Positions 28,695 through 37,312 of a stretch of DNA of 64,000 bases are shown here, piece after piece (position 1 is the stretch's first letter; each line of letters begins with the position of its first letter). Location of the stretch: positions 2,191,501 through 2,255,500 of the forward strand of contig NZ_CP117437.1 of NCBI RefSeq assembly GCF_030687535.1, written 5' to 3'. The notes below the pieces were generated by a model. The model worked only from the letters and a program-made list of their open reading frames with translations. It was not told where the DNA came from and searched no databases. The DNA comes from Pseudomonas sp. FP2335. Lineage in GTDB: Bacteria; Pseudomonadota; Gammaproteobacteria; Pseudomonadales; Pseudomonadaceae. Position numbers and translations under genes: made by a program.

Positions 28695-29498
28695 TCAGAC
28701 AAAGCGGCAGGCAATGCTGCCCAGTTGGTCGTAGTCGACATGGAAGGTGTCGCCCGGACTGGCCGTCACCGGCCGCGTGAACGAGCCGCCGAGGATGATC
28801 TGCCCCGGTTCCAGGCTCACGTCGTAGGCCGCGAGCTTGTTGGCCAGCCATGCCACGCCCTTGGCCGGGTGATTGAGCACGGCGGCGCTGACCCCGGATT
28901 CCTCGATCACGCCGTTGCGGTACAGCACCGCCGGAATCCGCCGCAGGTCCACGTCGGTGGGGCGTACCGGGCGGCCGCCCATCACCACGCCGGCGTTGGC
29001 GGCGTTATCGGAAATGGTGTCGAACACCTTGCGGGTGGCGCCGGTCTGCGGATCGACCTGCTGGATGCGCGCGTCGATGATTTCCAGCGCCGGGATCACC
29101 CATTCGGTGGCATCGAGTACGTCGAATACCGTGACGTTCGGGCCCTTGAGGGGTTTGCCGAGGATGAACGCCAGTTCGACTTCCACCCGCGGCACGATGA
29201 AGCGTTCGAAAGGGATGTCGGTGCCTTCGTCGAAGAACATGTCGTCGAGCAGGGCGCCGAAGTCGGGTTCGGTGATGTTCGACGAGACCTGCATGGCGCG
29301 GGAGGTCAGGCCGATCTTGTGGCCGACCAGCTTGCGCCCGTCCCTGATCTTGCGTGCTACCCATGCGCGTTGGATGGCGTAGGCGTCGTCGAGGGTGATG
29401 TCGGGGTAGCTGAGGGAAAACTGCGCGACTTGCTGGCGCGTGCGTTCGGCCGTGTCGAGGCGCTCGGCCGCCAGTTGGATCAAGGTTGAATCGAGCAT
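28695..29498 (-). CDS. hpaH: 2-oxo-hept-4-ene-1,7-dioate hydratase
   Basis: A 267-residue enzyme of the hydratase/decarboxylase family that adds water to the oxo-heptenedioate to give the HpaI substrate. Family blocks: [13 protein letters not shown] near residue 58, a metal-site stretch [10 protein letters not shown] near 105, and LGGSFTRPV near 237. An AGAGAGA ribosome-binding site precedes the ATG, and almost the same leader precedes hpaF. It lies between hpaF and hpaI in the operon. Confidence 0.93.
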   Translation of the reverse strand: MLDSTLIQLAAERLDTAERTRQQVAQFSLSYPDITLDDAYAIQRAWVARKIRDGRKLVGHKIGLTSRAMQVSSNITEPDFGALLDDMFFDEGTDIPFERFIVPRVEVELAFILGKPLKGPNVTVFDVLDATEWVIPALEIIDARIQQVDPQTGATRKVFDTISDNAANAGVVMGGRPVRPTDVDLRRIPAVLYRNGVIEESGVSAAVLNHPAKGVAWLANKLAAYDVSLEPGQIILGGSFTRPVTASPGDTFHVDYDQLGSIACRFV

Positions 29499-29523
29499 GA
29501 CGGGTCTCTCTGCAAAAAAGGAT

Positions 29524-29928
29524 TCAGCGGTTGAACAGCGGGTGCAGGCTGCTGTGTTTGCCGTCGTAGACCTGGCCCGGGCTTTCGTCGATCTGCAGGG
29601 TGATGCCGATCGGTCGCTGCAGCAGCAGGTGGCCCAGGTGTGCGTTCAACACCGCCAGCAATTGGTCGCCGACCTGTTGGTGCACCGCTGCACTGCGCCC
29701 GGCGCCCATGCGCAGGTTGGCGTAGAGAAAGCCGTAGTCGCCGTTGCCGTCGGCCACGGCGCTGTGGGCGGCGGGGTAGGCCAGCACGCGGGTGCCGCCC
29801 TTGGGGAAGACCGCTTTGCCGCTTGCGTCGTGTTGCTCGAGCATGGTGTCGGCAAGTGCCCGGCACAGGCCCGGGATGTCGGCGCAGGGCTCCAGGTCGG
29901 CGGTGTAGAGCAGGACTAAGTGGGGCAT
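29524..29928 (-). CDS. hpaF: 5-carboxymethyl-2-hydroxymuconate delta-isomerase
   Basis: A 134-residue CHMI of the tautomerase fold. The catalytic proline follows the initiator Met ([12 protein letters not shown]), as the family requires, which fixes the start. It converts 5-carboxymethyl-2-hydroxymuconate to the oxo form used by the HpaG decarboxylases. It lies between hpaD and hpaH with short gaps on both sides. Confidence 0.92.
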   Translation of the reverse strand: MPHLVLLYTADLEPCADIPGLCRALADTMLEQHDASGKAVFPKGGTRVLAYPAAHSAVADGNGDYGFLYANLRMGAGRSAAVHQQVGDQLLAVLNAHLGHLLLQRPIGITLQIDESPGQVYDGKHSSLHPLFNR

Positions 29929-29942
29929 GTCAGGTCTCTCTG

Positions 29943-30866
29943 TCAGAGGCGGCTGGTGGAGGCCACGGCAGTGGGGTTGGACGCGCTGGCCGGCGGCGTG
30001 GCCGAGCCGTCCTGTGGCGTCACCGGGAAAATCGCGTTGATCTGGCCGGTACCGGAGGCGGCGAAGTAGGGCGTCAGTACTTCGACTTTGGCGTCGTAGT
30101 TCGACCAGCCCATGGCCCCCAACAGCATCGCGGTGTCATGCATGAAACCTTCGCCGTGCCCCTTGGCCGCGTACTCCGGGAGCATGCCGCAGAACTCCGG
30201 CCACTCGGCGTCCTGCCACATCTGCACCACACGCTGGTCGAGGGTTTCGAGGAACGGGCTCCAGATCCGGGTGGCGAATTCCGGGGCCTGGCCGTTCTGG
30301 GCAAAACGGTGTGACAGTGAACCGCTGGCAAGGAACGCCACGGTACCGTCGTAGTGCTCTTGCACCGCCTTGCGCATGGCCCAGCCGAGGCGGGCGCTGT
30401 CGTTGAGGTAGTGCGAGGTGCACAGCGCCGACACCGAGATCACCTTGAAATGCTGGTCGGCGTTCATGTAGCGCATCGGCACCAGCGTGCCGTATTCCGG
30501 CGCCAGGGTGGTGGCGTGGTGGGCCATGGTTTCCACGCCAAGGCGGTTGCATTCATCGGCGAGGATTTTGCCCAGCTCCGGGTTGCCGGGGAACTCGTAC
30601 TCCATGTTACTGATGAAGTGCGGCAGTTCGTTGCTGGTGTACAGGCCCTTGAAATGCGGCCCGCAATTGATGTGGTAGTTGGCGTTGACCAGCCAGTGGG
30701 TGTCGAACACCACCAGCGTATCGACTCCCAGTTCCCGGCAGCGTCGGCCGATTTCGCGATGCCCGTCGATGGCGGCCTGGCGAAAGCCCTGGCGTGGGCC
30801 GGGCAGTTCCGATAGGTACATCGACGGCACGTGAGTGATCTTGGCGGCTAGAGCAAGCTTGCCCAT
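29943..30866 (-). CDS. hpaD: 3,4-dihydroxyphenylacetate 2,3-dioxygenase
   Basis: A 307-residue class III (LigB-type) extradiol dioxygenase that opens the ring of homoprotocatechuate. Probable iron ligands lie in VFDTHWLVNANYHINCGPHF, with the later catalytic-site histidines near MAHHATTLAPEYG. The Escherichia enzyme is about 283 residues; here the C-terminus carries about 20 more in a low-complexity tail rich in Ser, Ala, Thr and Pro after FPVTPQDG. The tail is probably disordered. Confidence 0.93.
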   Translation of the reverse strand: MGKLALAAKITHVPSMYLSELPGPRQGFRQAAIDGHREIGRRCRELGVDTLVVFDTHWLVNANYHINCGPHFKGLYTSNELPHFISNMEYEFPGNPELGKILADECNRLGVETMAHHATTLAPEYGTLVPMRYMNADQHFKVISVSALCTSHYLNDSARLGWAMRKAVQEHYDGTVAFLASGSLSHRFAQNGQAPEFATRIWSPFLETLDQRVVQMWQDAEWPEFCGMLPEYAAKGHGEGFMHDTAMLLGAMGWSNYDAKVEVLTPYFAASGTGQINAIFPVTPQDGSATPPASASNPTAVASTSRL

Positions 30867-30984
30867 GACGGTTCTCCTGGCGGGGCCCTCGAGGGCCCGG
30901 ATTCTTGTGATTGGTCTGCGCGAAGGTGGCCGGTGACCCTTGCCGTTTTATAAACCCGGCAGGCTCACGATAGCGAGTCGATCC

Positions 30985-32445
30985 TCACAGCCCCCAGCGT
31001 GGAATGTGATGGCTGCCCATGGAGATGCAGATGTTCTTGGCTTCGGTAAACACCTCGAAGCTGTATTCGCCGCCTTCACGCCCGGTGCCCGAGCCCTTGA
31101 CGCCGCCGAACGGCTGGCGCAAATCGCGCACGTTCTGGCTGTTGATGAAGACCATGCCGGCTTCGATGCCGTATGCCAGGCGATGGGCCTTGCCGATGTC
31201 CTGGGTCCAGATGTAGGAGGCCAGGCCGTACTCGGTGTCGTTGGCCAGGCGCAGGGCTTCGGCCTCGTCCTTGAACTTGATCAGGCACACCACCGGGCCG
31301 AAGATTTCTTCCTGGGCGATGCGCATGCGGTTGTCCACGTCGGCAAACACGGTGGGCTGGATGAACTGGCCCTTGGACAAATGCGCCGGCAGATTGGCCG
31401 GGCGTTCCAGGCCGCCGGCCAGCAGGTTGGCGCCTTCTTCGATGCCGATCTTGATATAACCGGTGACCTTGTCGTAATGGGCCTGGGTGATCATCGAGCC
31501 GACCTGGGTCTTCGGGTCTTGCGGATCGCCGACGATCAGGCGCTTGGCGCGTGCGGCGAACTCGGCGACGAAGCTGTCGTAGACGGTTTCCTGGATAAAG
31601 ATGCGGCTGCCGGCGGTGCAGCGTTCACCGTTCAGCGAGAAGATAGTGAACAGCGCTGCGTCCAAGGCGCGATCAAGGTCGGCATCGTCAAAAATCAGCA
31701 CCGGGCTCTTGCCGCCCAGTTCCATCGAGTACTTTTTCAAGCCTGCGGTCTGCATGATCCGCCGCCCGGTGGCAGTGCCGCCGGTGAAGGAAATCGCGCG
31801 CACATCGGGGTGGCGTACCAGCGCATCGCCGGCCGTTGCGCCGTAACCCTGAACGACGTTGAGCACGCCGGGCGGGATGCCGGCTTCCAGTGCCAGGCGC
31901 CCGAGTTCATTGGCGGTCAGCGGCGACAGTTCGCTCATCTTCAGCACCGCTGTGTTACCCAGGGCCAGCGCGGGCGCGGTCTTCCAGGTGGCGGTCATGA
32001 ACGGTACGTTCCACGGCGACACCAGCGCGCAGACCCCCACCGGCTGGCGCAGGGTGTAGTTGAGCATCTGGTCGTCGACCGGGTAGCTGTGGCCGTCCAT
32101 GCGCGTGCAGACTTCGGCGAAGAAATCGAAGTTATGCGAGGCACGCGGGATTAGCACGTTCCTGGTCTGGTGGATCGGCAGGCCGGTGTCGAGGGTTTCC
32201 AGTTCGGCCAGGTTCGGCACGTTCTGCTCGATCAACTCGCCGAGCTTGCGCATCAGCCGCGCGCGCTCCTTGGCCGGGGTGTTGGCCCACTTGGGGAAGG
32301 CCTGCTTGGCCGCCGCGACGGCCAGGTTGACCTCCTCGGCACCGCCGCTGGCGACTTCACCCAGGGCTTCGCCGGTGGCCGGGTTGTAGTTGGTGAAGGT
32401 GTCGCGGCTCTCGACTTCGCGGCCGTTGATCCAGTGCTTGATCAT
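30985..32445 (-). CDS. hpaE: 5-carboxymethyl-2-hydroxymuconate semialdehyde dehydrogenase
   Basis: A 486-residue NAD-dependent aldehyde dehydrogenase that oxidises the ring-cleavage product. The active-site Glu is in MELGGKSPVLIFDDAD and the nucleophilic Cys in FSLNGERCTAGSRIF. The ATG at 32445 (MIKHWINGREVES) gives the family length; the frame continues upstream but without family sequence. Its place between hpaG2 and hpaD follows the usual hpaGEDFHI order. Confidence 0.93.
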   Translation of the reverse strand: MIKHWINGREVESRDTFTNYNPATGEALGEVASGGAEEVNLAVAAAKQAFPKWANTPAKERARLMRKLGELIEQNVPNLAELETLDTGLPIHQTRNVLIPRASHNFDFFAEVCTRMDGHSYPVDDQMLNYTLRQPVGVCALVSPWNVPFMTATWKTAPALALGNTAVLKMSELSPLTANELGRLALEAGIPPGVLNVVQGYGATAGDALVRHPDVRAISFTGGTATGRRIMQTAGLKKYSMELGGKSPVLIFDDADLDRALDAALFTIFSLNGERCTAGSRIFIQETVYDSFVAEFAARAKRLIVGDPQDPKTQVGSMITQAHYDKVTGYIKIGIEEGANLLAGGLERPANLPAHLSKGQFIQPTVFADVDNRMRIAQEEIFGPVVCLIKFKDEAEALRLANDTEYGLASYIWTQDIGKAHRLAYGIEAGMVFINSQNVRDLRQPFGGVKGSGTGREGGEYSFEVFTEAKNICISMGSHHIPRWGL

Positions 32446-32467
32446 GCTGTGCTCTCTGTTGTTGTGT

Positions 32468-33232
32468 TCAGCCGCGCGCGGCAAAGAATTCGGATTCGCT
32501 GACGATGCGGTTGACCAGGCGGCCAACGCCTTCGACTTCCACCACCACTTCATCCCCCGGCACCACATCGGCCAGGCCTTCGGGCGTGCCGGTGGCGATC
32601 ATGTCGCCGGGTTGCAGGGTCATGAAGCTGGAGAAGTATTCGATCAGGTAGGGGATGTCGAAGATCATGTCGGCAGTGCTGCCTTGCTGCTTCAACTCGC
32701 CATTGATCCAGGTGCGCAGGGTCAGTCGCGACGGATCGGGCACGTCGGCGGCGTCGACGATCCACGGGCCGACTGGGGTGGTGCAGTCGCGGTTCTTCAC
32801 GCGCAGGTTGGGGCGGTAGTAGTTTTCCAGGTAGTCGCGGATTGCATAGTCGTTGCACACCGTGTAGCCGGCCAAATAGTCCAGCGCGTCCGCCCGCTTG
32901 ACGTTGCGCGCCGGTTTGCCGATCACCGCCACCAACTCGCACTCGTAGTGCATGTACTTGACGTTTTCGGGGCGCCAGGTCACTTGGTTGTGGCCGGTGT
33001 AAGTGCCCGGCGACTTGATGAATGCCAGCGGTTCGGTGGGCGCGTTGAAGGCCAGTTCGGCGGCATGGTCGGCGTAGTTCAGGCCCAGGGCGAACATGCT
33101 GCCCTCGGCAGGCGGCAGCCATTGCACCTGATGTTCGGCGAGCAGGCGGCCATCGGCGAGGCGCACGGCGTTGTCGGCTTCTACGGTGACGGTGTGGATC
33201 TGGTTCTGATAACGGATGCGTGCGTGTTTCAT
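32468..33232 (-). CDS. hpaG2: Homoprotocatechuate pathway decarboxylase/isomerase subunit HpaG2
   Basis: A 254-residue fumarylacetoacetate hydrolase-fold protein. Family motifs are LGLNYADHAAEL, a metal-binding ECELVAVIGKPARNV, and TGTPEGLADVVPGDEV. In Escherichia coli HpaG is one 429-residue protein with two such halves; here the halves are separate genes, this being the second. It takes part in isomerisation and decarboxylation of 5-oxopent-3-ene-1,2,5-tricarboxylate. It begins 10 bases after hpaG1. Confidence 0.92.
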   Translation of the reverse strand: MKHARIRYQNQIHTVTVEADNAVRLADGRLLAEHQVQWLPPAEGSMFALGLNYADHAAELAFNAPTEPLAFIKSPGTYTGHNQVTWRPENVKYMHYECELVAVIGKPARNVKRADALDYLAGYTVCNDYAIRDYLENYYRPNLRVKNRDCTTPVGPWIVDAADVPDPSRLTLRTWINGELKQQGSTADMIFDIPYLIEYFSSFMTLQPGDMIATGTPEGLADVVPGDEVVVEVEGVGRLVNRIVSESEFFAARG

Positions 33233-33242
33233 CGGTGATTCC

Positions 33243-33899
33243 TCACTCGGCCACGATTGAGTTGCGCAGGCGACCGAGGCCGCTGATTTCCACCACGACG
33301 TCATCGCCGGGCACTACATCGACGCGGCCTTCCGGGGTGCCGGTGATCAGCACGTCGCCTTCATGCAGGGTCATGAATTCGCTGAGTTCGGCAATCAGCC
33401 GGGGAATGCTGCGCACGAAATTGGCGGTGCTGTTTTCCTGGCGCACTTCGCCGTTGACCAGCAGCTTGAGTATCAGGTTGTGGGCGTGCGGAACATCGCG
33501 GGTGGGGATCACCTCGCTGCTGAGTGCACAGAAGCCATCGCGGCACTTGGCTTTGACGGCGGGGCGGTAGTAGCTGTCTTCGGGCAGGCTGAATTCGTTG
33601 ACGATCAGGTAGCCAGCGACGTGGGCCAGGGCGTCCTGCTCGGCGACGCGGCTGGCGGTCTTGCCGATTACCACGCCCAGCGCCGGGCCGGGTTGCAGGC
33701 GCTCGCCGGCGGGGGCGGTCACGGCTTGGCCGTCGGTGGTGCGGGTGTTGGGGGTCTTGATGAACAGGACCGGTTTTTGCGGTGGCTGCTGGTAGGGCGG
33801 TTGGTTGAATTCGGCCAGTCGGCTTTGCAGCAGACCGGTGTAGTTCAAGGCAACGCCGAACAAGGTGCCTGTGGCGATTTCGCTGGCGGCGCGGGGCAT
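33243..33899 (-). CDS. hpaG1: Homoprotocatechuate pathway decarboxylase/isomerase subunit HpaG1
   Basis: A 218-residue fumarylacetoacetate hydrolase-fold protein, equivalent to the N-terminal half of enterobacterial HpaG (FGVALNYTGLL, FIKTPNTR, ITGTPEGRVDVVPGDDV). AGGAGA stands six bases before the ATG. It is the first gene of hpaG1-G2-E-D-F-H-I and lies directly downstream of a double palindrome at 33927-33960 that probably controls the whole operon. Confidence 0.92.
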   Translation of the reverse strand: MPRAASEIATGTLFGVALNYTGLLQSRLAEFNQPPYQQPPQKPVLFIKTPNTRTTDGQAVTAPAGERLQPGPALGVVIGKTASRVAEQDALAHVAGYLIVNEFSLPEDSYYRPAVKAKCRDGFCALSSEVIPTRDVPHAHNLILKLLVNGEVRQENSTANFVRSIPRLIAELSEFMTLHEGDVLITGTPEGRVDVVPGDDVVVEISGLGRLRNSIVAE

Positions 33900-33926
33900 G
33901 CGGATCTCCTGAGTCTGGCTGGGTTG

Positions 33927-33960
33927 GTTAACATGTTAATCTTATGATTAAGATGTTAAC
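33927..33960. promoter_or_regulatory. Double palindromic operator upstream of hpaG1
   Basis: Two 15-base arms, GTTAACATGTTAATC and GATTAAGATGTTAAC, form an inverted repeat with one mismatch and a four-base spacer. Inside it TTAACATGTTAA (33928-33939) is itself a perfect palindrome and TTAAGATGTTAA (33948-33959) a near one, centred 20 bases (two helical turns) apart. This is the form of MarR-family operators, and HpaR repressors of this pathway are MarR proteins. No hpaR gene is in the window. Confidence 0.65.
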
Positions 33961-33994
33961 AATGCCTGGGTGGGATTTTTTTTCAGCAGGTCAA

Positions 33995-34400
33995 GTCAGC
34001 GGCGAAAAGATCAATCGCAGCCTGGTCGACGTGTTTGCCCGCACGCCCGGTGTGTATAGCCAGGCTGGTAACGAAAGATTCGCCCAAGTACAAAGTCTCG
34101 GTGGGCGGCATCTACCGCTTCAATGAGCGTTTGACCTTGAACACCGACGTTACGTACCAGAGCACGGCGCCGCCGGAGTATGAGTTCGACACGGCAGGCA
34201 AGGTGACGGGCGAGCGGCGCAGCGACAACTATGTGCTGGCCAACTTCAGCGGTGAGTACAAGGTCACCAGGAATGTGGCGGTGTCGGGCTTTGTGAAAAA
34301 TGCCTTCGACAAGGAATACGTGACCAACAACCGTGGCGGCGACATTATCGATGCGGGTGCGCCGCGTACGTTTGGGGTGGCGGTGCGTTACGACCTGTAA
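33995..34400 (+). pseudogene. TonB-dependent receptor remnant with internal deletion
   Basis: Two parts of a receptor lie end to end in different frames. The first encodes VSGEKINRSLVDVFARTPGV, typical of the receptor plug. The second, from about 34079, encodes a barrel end: KYKVSVGGIYRFNERLTLNT, then NAFDKEYVTNN and the C-terminal RTFGVAVRYDL. An intact receptor would have some 500 residues or more between them. The gene has therefore lost its middle, and its frame. No start codon with a ribosome-binding site was found. Confidence 0.75.
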
Positions 34401-34434
34401 GTGGGGTTGGCAGATGTGTTGGCTGGTCTAACGC

Positions 34435-34456
34435 CATCGGGGGCTTGCCCCCGATG
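34435..34456. repeat. Single REP-like hairpin
   Basis: CATCGGGGGC and GCCCCCGATG are perfect inverted arms around TT. It is a REP-type palindrome (GGGGGCTTGCCCCC core) between the dead receptor and the nuclease-like gene, and could end transcription into that gene. Confidence 0.7.
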
Positions 34457-34508
34457 AGGGTGTTACCATCGCCGGCACTTCTCAGTTGTCCGAGGTTGAT
34501 CATCCACG

Positions 34509-35237
34509 ATGCTGCACGCTTTCACGCAGAACAAAAGCCGCTTGTATCAACGCTATCGCGGGATTCGTGACGGCGAAGAAAAACGCATCGCCGCCGAAGA
34601 CGAAATCACTTCATTGATTTTTTCGCCACTGGCGTTTTTGCCGGATGTGGCCATTGGTGAATTCTGGCGGGCGTTGGTTGAGTATCGCGAGAAGGCGCTG
34701 CCACTGCCATTTCCGGATGGTGTGGTGAGTACCGCCAGCATGGATTTCTGGCTCAAGGATGGGATTGAGCCGGACCTGGTGGTGCGTTTGCACTGGCCGT
34801 GCGGAGCGTCGCGAACGTTGATCGTGGAACTGAAATGGCGCTCGCCGTTGAGCCCGCCTGATCAGCTCCAGCAGCAGTGGACGCAGTACCTGAGCGCGGC
34901 TGAGCGCGCGTCGGCCTATCACCTGTTCATCGCGCCGGACGTCAGTGCCGGGGAGAGTGCGCTGAGCAATGACGTATGGAACGGCAGGCTCATGCTGCGG
35001 CCCTGGCATCAGGTCGCGGACCTGTTGAACGCACTGGACGGCCCGCTGCAAAAGTGGGCCCGACAAGCCTGCGCATTTCTGAAACTGCTGCACATTGCGC
35101 CCTTCAGCGGTTTCTCGAAGCTTGCCGCGCCCGAGCTCCCTGAAGCCTTGCCTGGCCAGCCGTTTTTCTGGGCGGGCTTTTCCGGTTTTGATCATCTGAC
35201 GCCGCCGAATCTGGAGCACTACCCATGTCTGAAATAG
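34509..35237 (+). CDS. PD-(D/E)XK nuclease-like protein of unknown function
   Basis: A 242-residue soluble protein. The core of a PD-(D/E)XK nuclease can be read: a helix with Glu30/Glu32 (AAEDEITSLIF), then Asp89 in GIEPDLVVRL, Glu107 and Lys109 in LIVELKWRS, and a following Gln-rich helix (DQLQQQW). It overlaps the start of the next gene by 13 bases, so the two are probably co-expressed. It lies between gene remnants in an accessory-looking patch. A role in phage defence or DNA processing is possible but is inference only; I do not recognise the specific family. Confidence 0.65.
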   Translation: MLHAFTQNKSRLYQRYRGIRDGEEKRIAAEDEITSLIFSPLAFLPDVAIGEFWRALVEYREKALPLPFPDGVVSTASMDFWLKDGIEPDLVVRLHWPCGASRTLIVELKWRSPLSPPDQLQQQWTQYLSAAERASAYHLFIAPDVSAGESALSNDVWNGRLMLRPWHQVADLLNALDGPLQKWARQACAFLKLLHIAPFSGFSKLAAPELPEALPGQPFFWAGFSGFDHLTPPNLEHYPCLK

Positions 35238-35866
35238 GCCAATCGATCCGCAAGGCACAGATCTTTCTCATTGAGGTCGGCGAGGAATGCACGCGGCTGG
35301 CGACGGCGATCAAGGCTGAGCTGAGTCGTGCGTTGCATCAGGAGCTGGCAGCGGATTTTTGGACGCCTGCAACCTGGTCTTCGCAGTCCGGCATCTACGA
35401 TGCCGAGAAGTGGGTACGGCAGGAAATGGGCTACTCGATGCCGATATACCGCAAAGGCAGCAATGACATTTACGGCTATCTGGTGTTGCAGATCAGCCTG
35501 AGTGGTTTCGGGACTGATGTGCCGGGTAACGTTGAGCCGTTGGTTCACGTTGGCTTCTGGGCAACGCCTTTGGTGCTGCCAAATTCCGGGTTCTATTTTC
35601 CGGTCGAGGTGGAGGGCCTGGCTGTGATTGTCGACCACAGCCGTCTGATCCGCTGGCACTGTGACGACTTCGAAGGATATGAAGATGAGTGGACCTTCAG
35701 CGTGCTACTCACATCGTTGAACAGCCCCGCCGATGTCCACAGATGTGTGACTTGTCCTGTCGTCGCCCAATTAACCAACGGTGACGTAGCGCAGGCCTTG
35801 CAGCAGGCGAGGGCGGTGCGCTACAGCGACCGGGGCAACGGCAATCTTGTCGTCATGGCCGACTGA
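35225..35866 (+). CDS. Hypothetical protein paired with the nuclease-like gene
   Basis: A 213-residue soluble protein, not recognised. It starts MSEIGQSIRKAQIFLIEVGE, has a helical first third, then a beta-rich middle containing many aromatic residues (WVRQEMGYSMPIYRKGSNDI), and no signal peptide or membrane segment. Its start overlaps the end of the upstream gene by 13 bases in another frame, so translation is probably coupled. Function would have to follow from the partner: a specificity, regulatory or immunity component are all conceivable. Confidence 0.7.
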   Translation: MSEIGQSIRKAQIFLIEVGEECTRLATAIKAELSRALHQELAADFWTPATWSSQSGIYDAEKWVRQEMGYSMPIYRKGSNDIYGYLVLQISLSGFGTDVPGNVEPLVHVGFWATPLVLPNSGFYFPVEVEGLAVIVDHSRLIRWHCDDFEGYEDEWTFSVLLTSLNSPADVHRCVTCPVVAQLTNGDVAQALQQARAVRYSDRGNGNLVVMAD

Positions 35867-35910
35867 GCCGAAACGGCCCCCATTGCGCGGGCCGTTGCAC
35901 TCACTGCCGC

Positions 35911-36138
35911 TCAACGAAACGCCGGCACCACATGCTTGATAAACCGCTCCAGCGACTTTTTCTTCTCGGCATGGGGCAAGCTGTTGTCGCACCAGAAACT
36001 GAACTCATCCACCCCCAGCCCCTGGCCACCGGATGAGGCCGGCATGCCGCCGGGCATACGGTCGAACTCGACCTGATAGGCGCCACGCGCCAGGCCGACT
36101 TCCATGCGGCTGTTGCTGGTCACATCGAGCAACGCGCA
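35911..36138 (-). pseudogene. C-terminal fragment of an unidentified enzyme
   Basis: About 75 codons remain open, ending KSLERFIKHVVPAFR. The frame is blocked upstream by TAA at 36139-36141 and no good start is present. The sequence MPGGMPASSGGQGLGVDEFS with an ERF..HVVP ending suggests the tail of a luciferase-like flavin monooxygenase, but I am not sure. The intact epimerase gene begins 26 bases upstream, so the missing part was probably deleted when these were joined. Confidence 0.4.
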
Positions 36139-36164
36139 TTATTGCCAAACGGCAGTGAGGGGGC

Positions 36165-37124
36165 TCAGATCGCCTGAGGCTTGAAATCGCTGGCCGCCAC
36201 CGGCATCACCCCTTGCATCAGCGCCACGGATTTCTCCAGGCCTTCGAGGCTGTTGAGCAGCACATCCTCGTGTTCGATGGACAGCCAGCCGTCGTAGCCG
36301 GCCATTTTCAGGCGGTAGCAGAACTGTCGCCACCACTGCTCGCCATGGCCGAAACCGAGGGTGATGTAGGACCAACTGCGTGCCGACACGTCCATCAGCG
36401 AGCCGTTTTCCAGCAGCGAATCCACCGCCTGCACCGGCGTGTTGAGCAGGGTGTCCTTGGCGTGCACGTGGTACAGCGCATCGCCCAGGGCATCGGCGGC
36501 GGCCAGTGGGTCGGCCCCCATCCAGAACAGGTGCGACGGGTCGAGGTTGGCGCCGATCACCGGGCCGATGGCGTTGCGCAGCTTGAGCAGCGAGCGCACG
36601 TTGAACACGCACTGGCTGCCGTGCAATTCGAGGGCGATGCGCTCCACGCCGTGGGCCTTGGCCAGGTCGGCGATCTCGCTCCAGAACGGCAGCAGGCGCT
36701 CTTCCCATTGGTAGCGCAGGATGGTCTGCGTCTCCGGCGGCCACGAGGCTACGACCCAATTGGGCATGCGGTCGCCGGCCTGGCCTTCGGGCAGGCCGGA
36801 CATGGTGCACACGGTCTTGATCCCCAGCTCACCGGCCAGGCGAATCGTGTCCTTGAGGCACTGCGCCTGCTCCGGCTGGGTCGGATGCAGCGGGTTGCCG
36901 TTGGCGTTCAGCGCGATGATTTCCAGGTTGTGCTGCTCGAAACTGCGGGTGAAATCGCGGCGGGCGGCGTTGCTGTCGAGCATGTGCTTGAGGTTCAAGT
37001 GTGGCGCGGTGGACCAGCCGCCGGTGTTCACTTCCAGGCCGGACAGGCCCATGCGTTCGGCGTGCTTGAGCACATCGCCCAAGGGCAGGTTGCCCAGGGT
37101 GTCGGTGACAAATCCCAGTTTCAT
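36165..37124 (-). CDS. Sugar phosphate isomerase/epimerase family protein
   Basis: A 319-residue TIM-barrel enzyme of the xylose isomerase-like superfamily. Start MKLGFVTDTLGNLPLG; metal and substrate residues are probably in LEVNTGGW, LELHGSQ, GANLDPSHLFWMG, HVHAKDT and SIEHEDVLL. A divergent LacI-type regulator lies 188 bases away, suggesting a sugar- or polyol-inducible gene. No transporter or kinase is attached, so the substrate cannot be named. Confidence 0.85.
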   Translation of the reverse strand: MKLGFVTDTLGNLPLGDVLKHAERMGLSGLEVNTGGWSTAPHLNLKHMLDSNAARRDFTRSFEQHNLEIIALNANGNPLHPTQPEQAQCLKDTIRLAGELGIKTVCTMSGLPEGQAGDRMPNWVVASWPPETQTILRYQWEERLLPFWSEIADLAKAHGVERIALELHGSQCVFNVRSLLKLRNAIGPVIGANLDPSHLFWMGADPLAAADALGDALYHVHAKDTLLNTPVQAVDSLLENGSLMDVSARSWSYITLGFGHGEQWWRQFCYRLKMAGYDGWLSIEHEDVLLNSLEGLEKSVALMQGVMPVAASDFKPQAI

Positions 37125-37312
37125 AGCGCGATTCCTGACGGAGTGTTGTGGTTGTTGTGGGGCGATTATTCGCAGCGACCACGCCGTGTTCAAGGCTGAG
37201 CAAGGGCAAAGTCTGATGTGAAAACCATCAAATAAGGACGCTTAAAAAACTGCATAAATAGAGGTTTGCGGTTTATAACGGAGGGTATTTACATCATTCA
37301 GGATGCGCCGCC

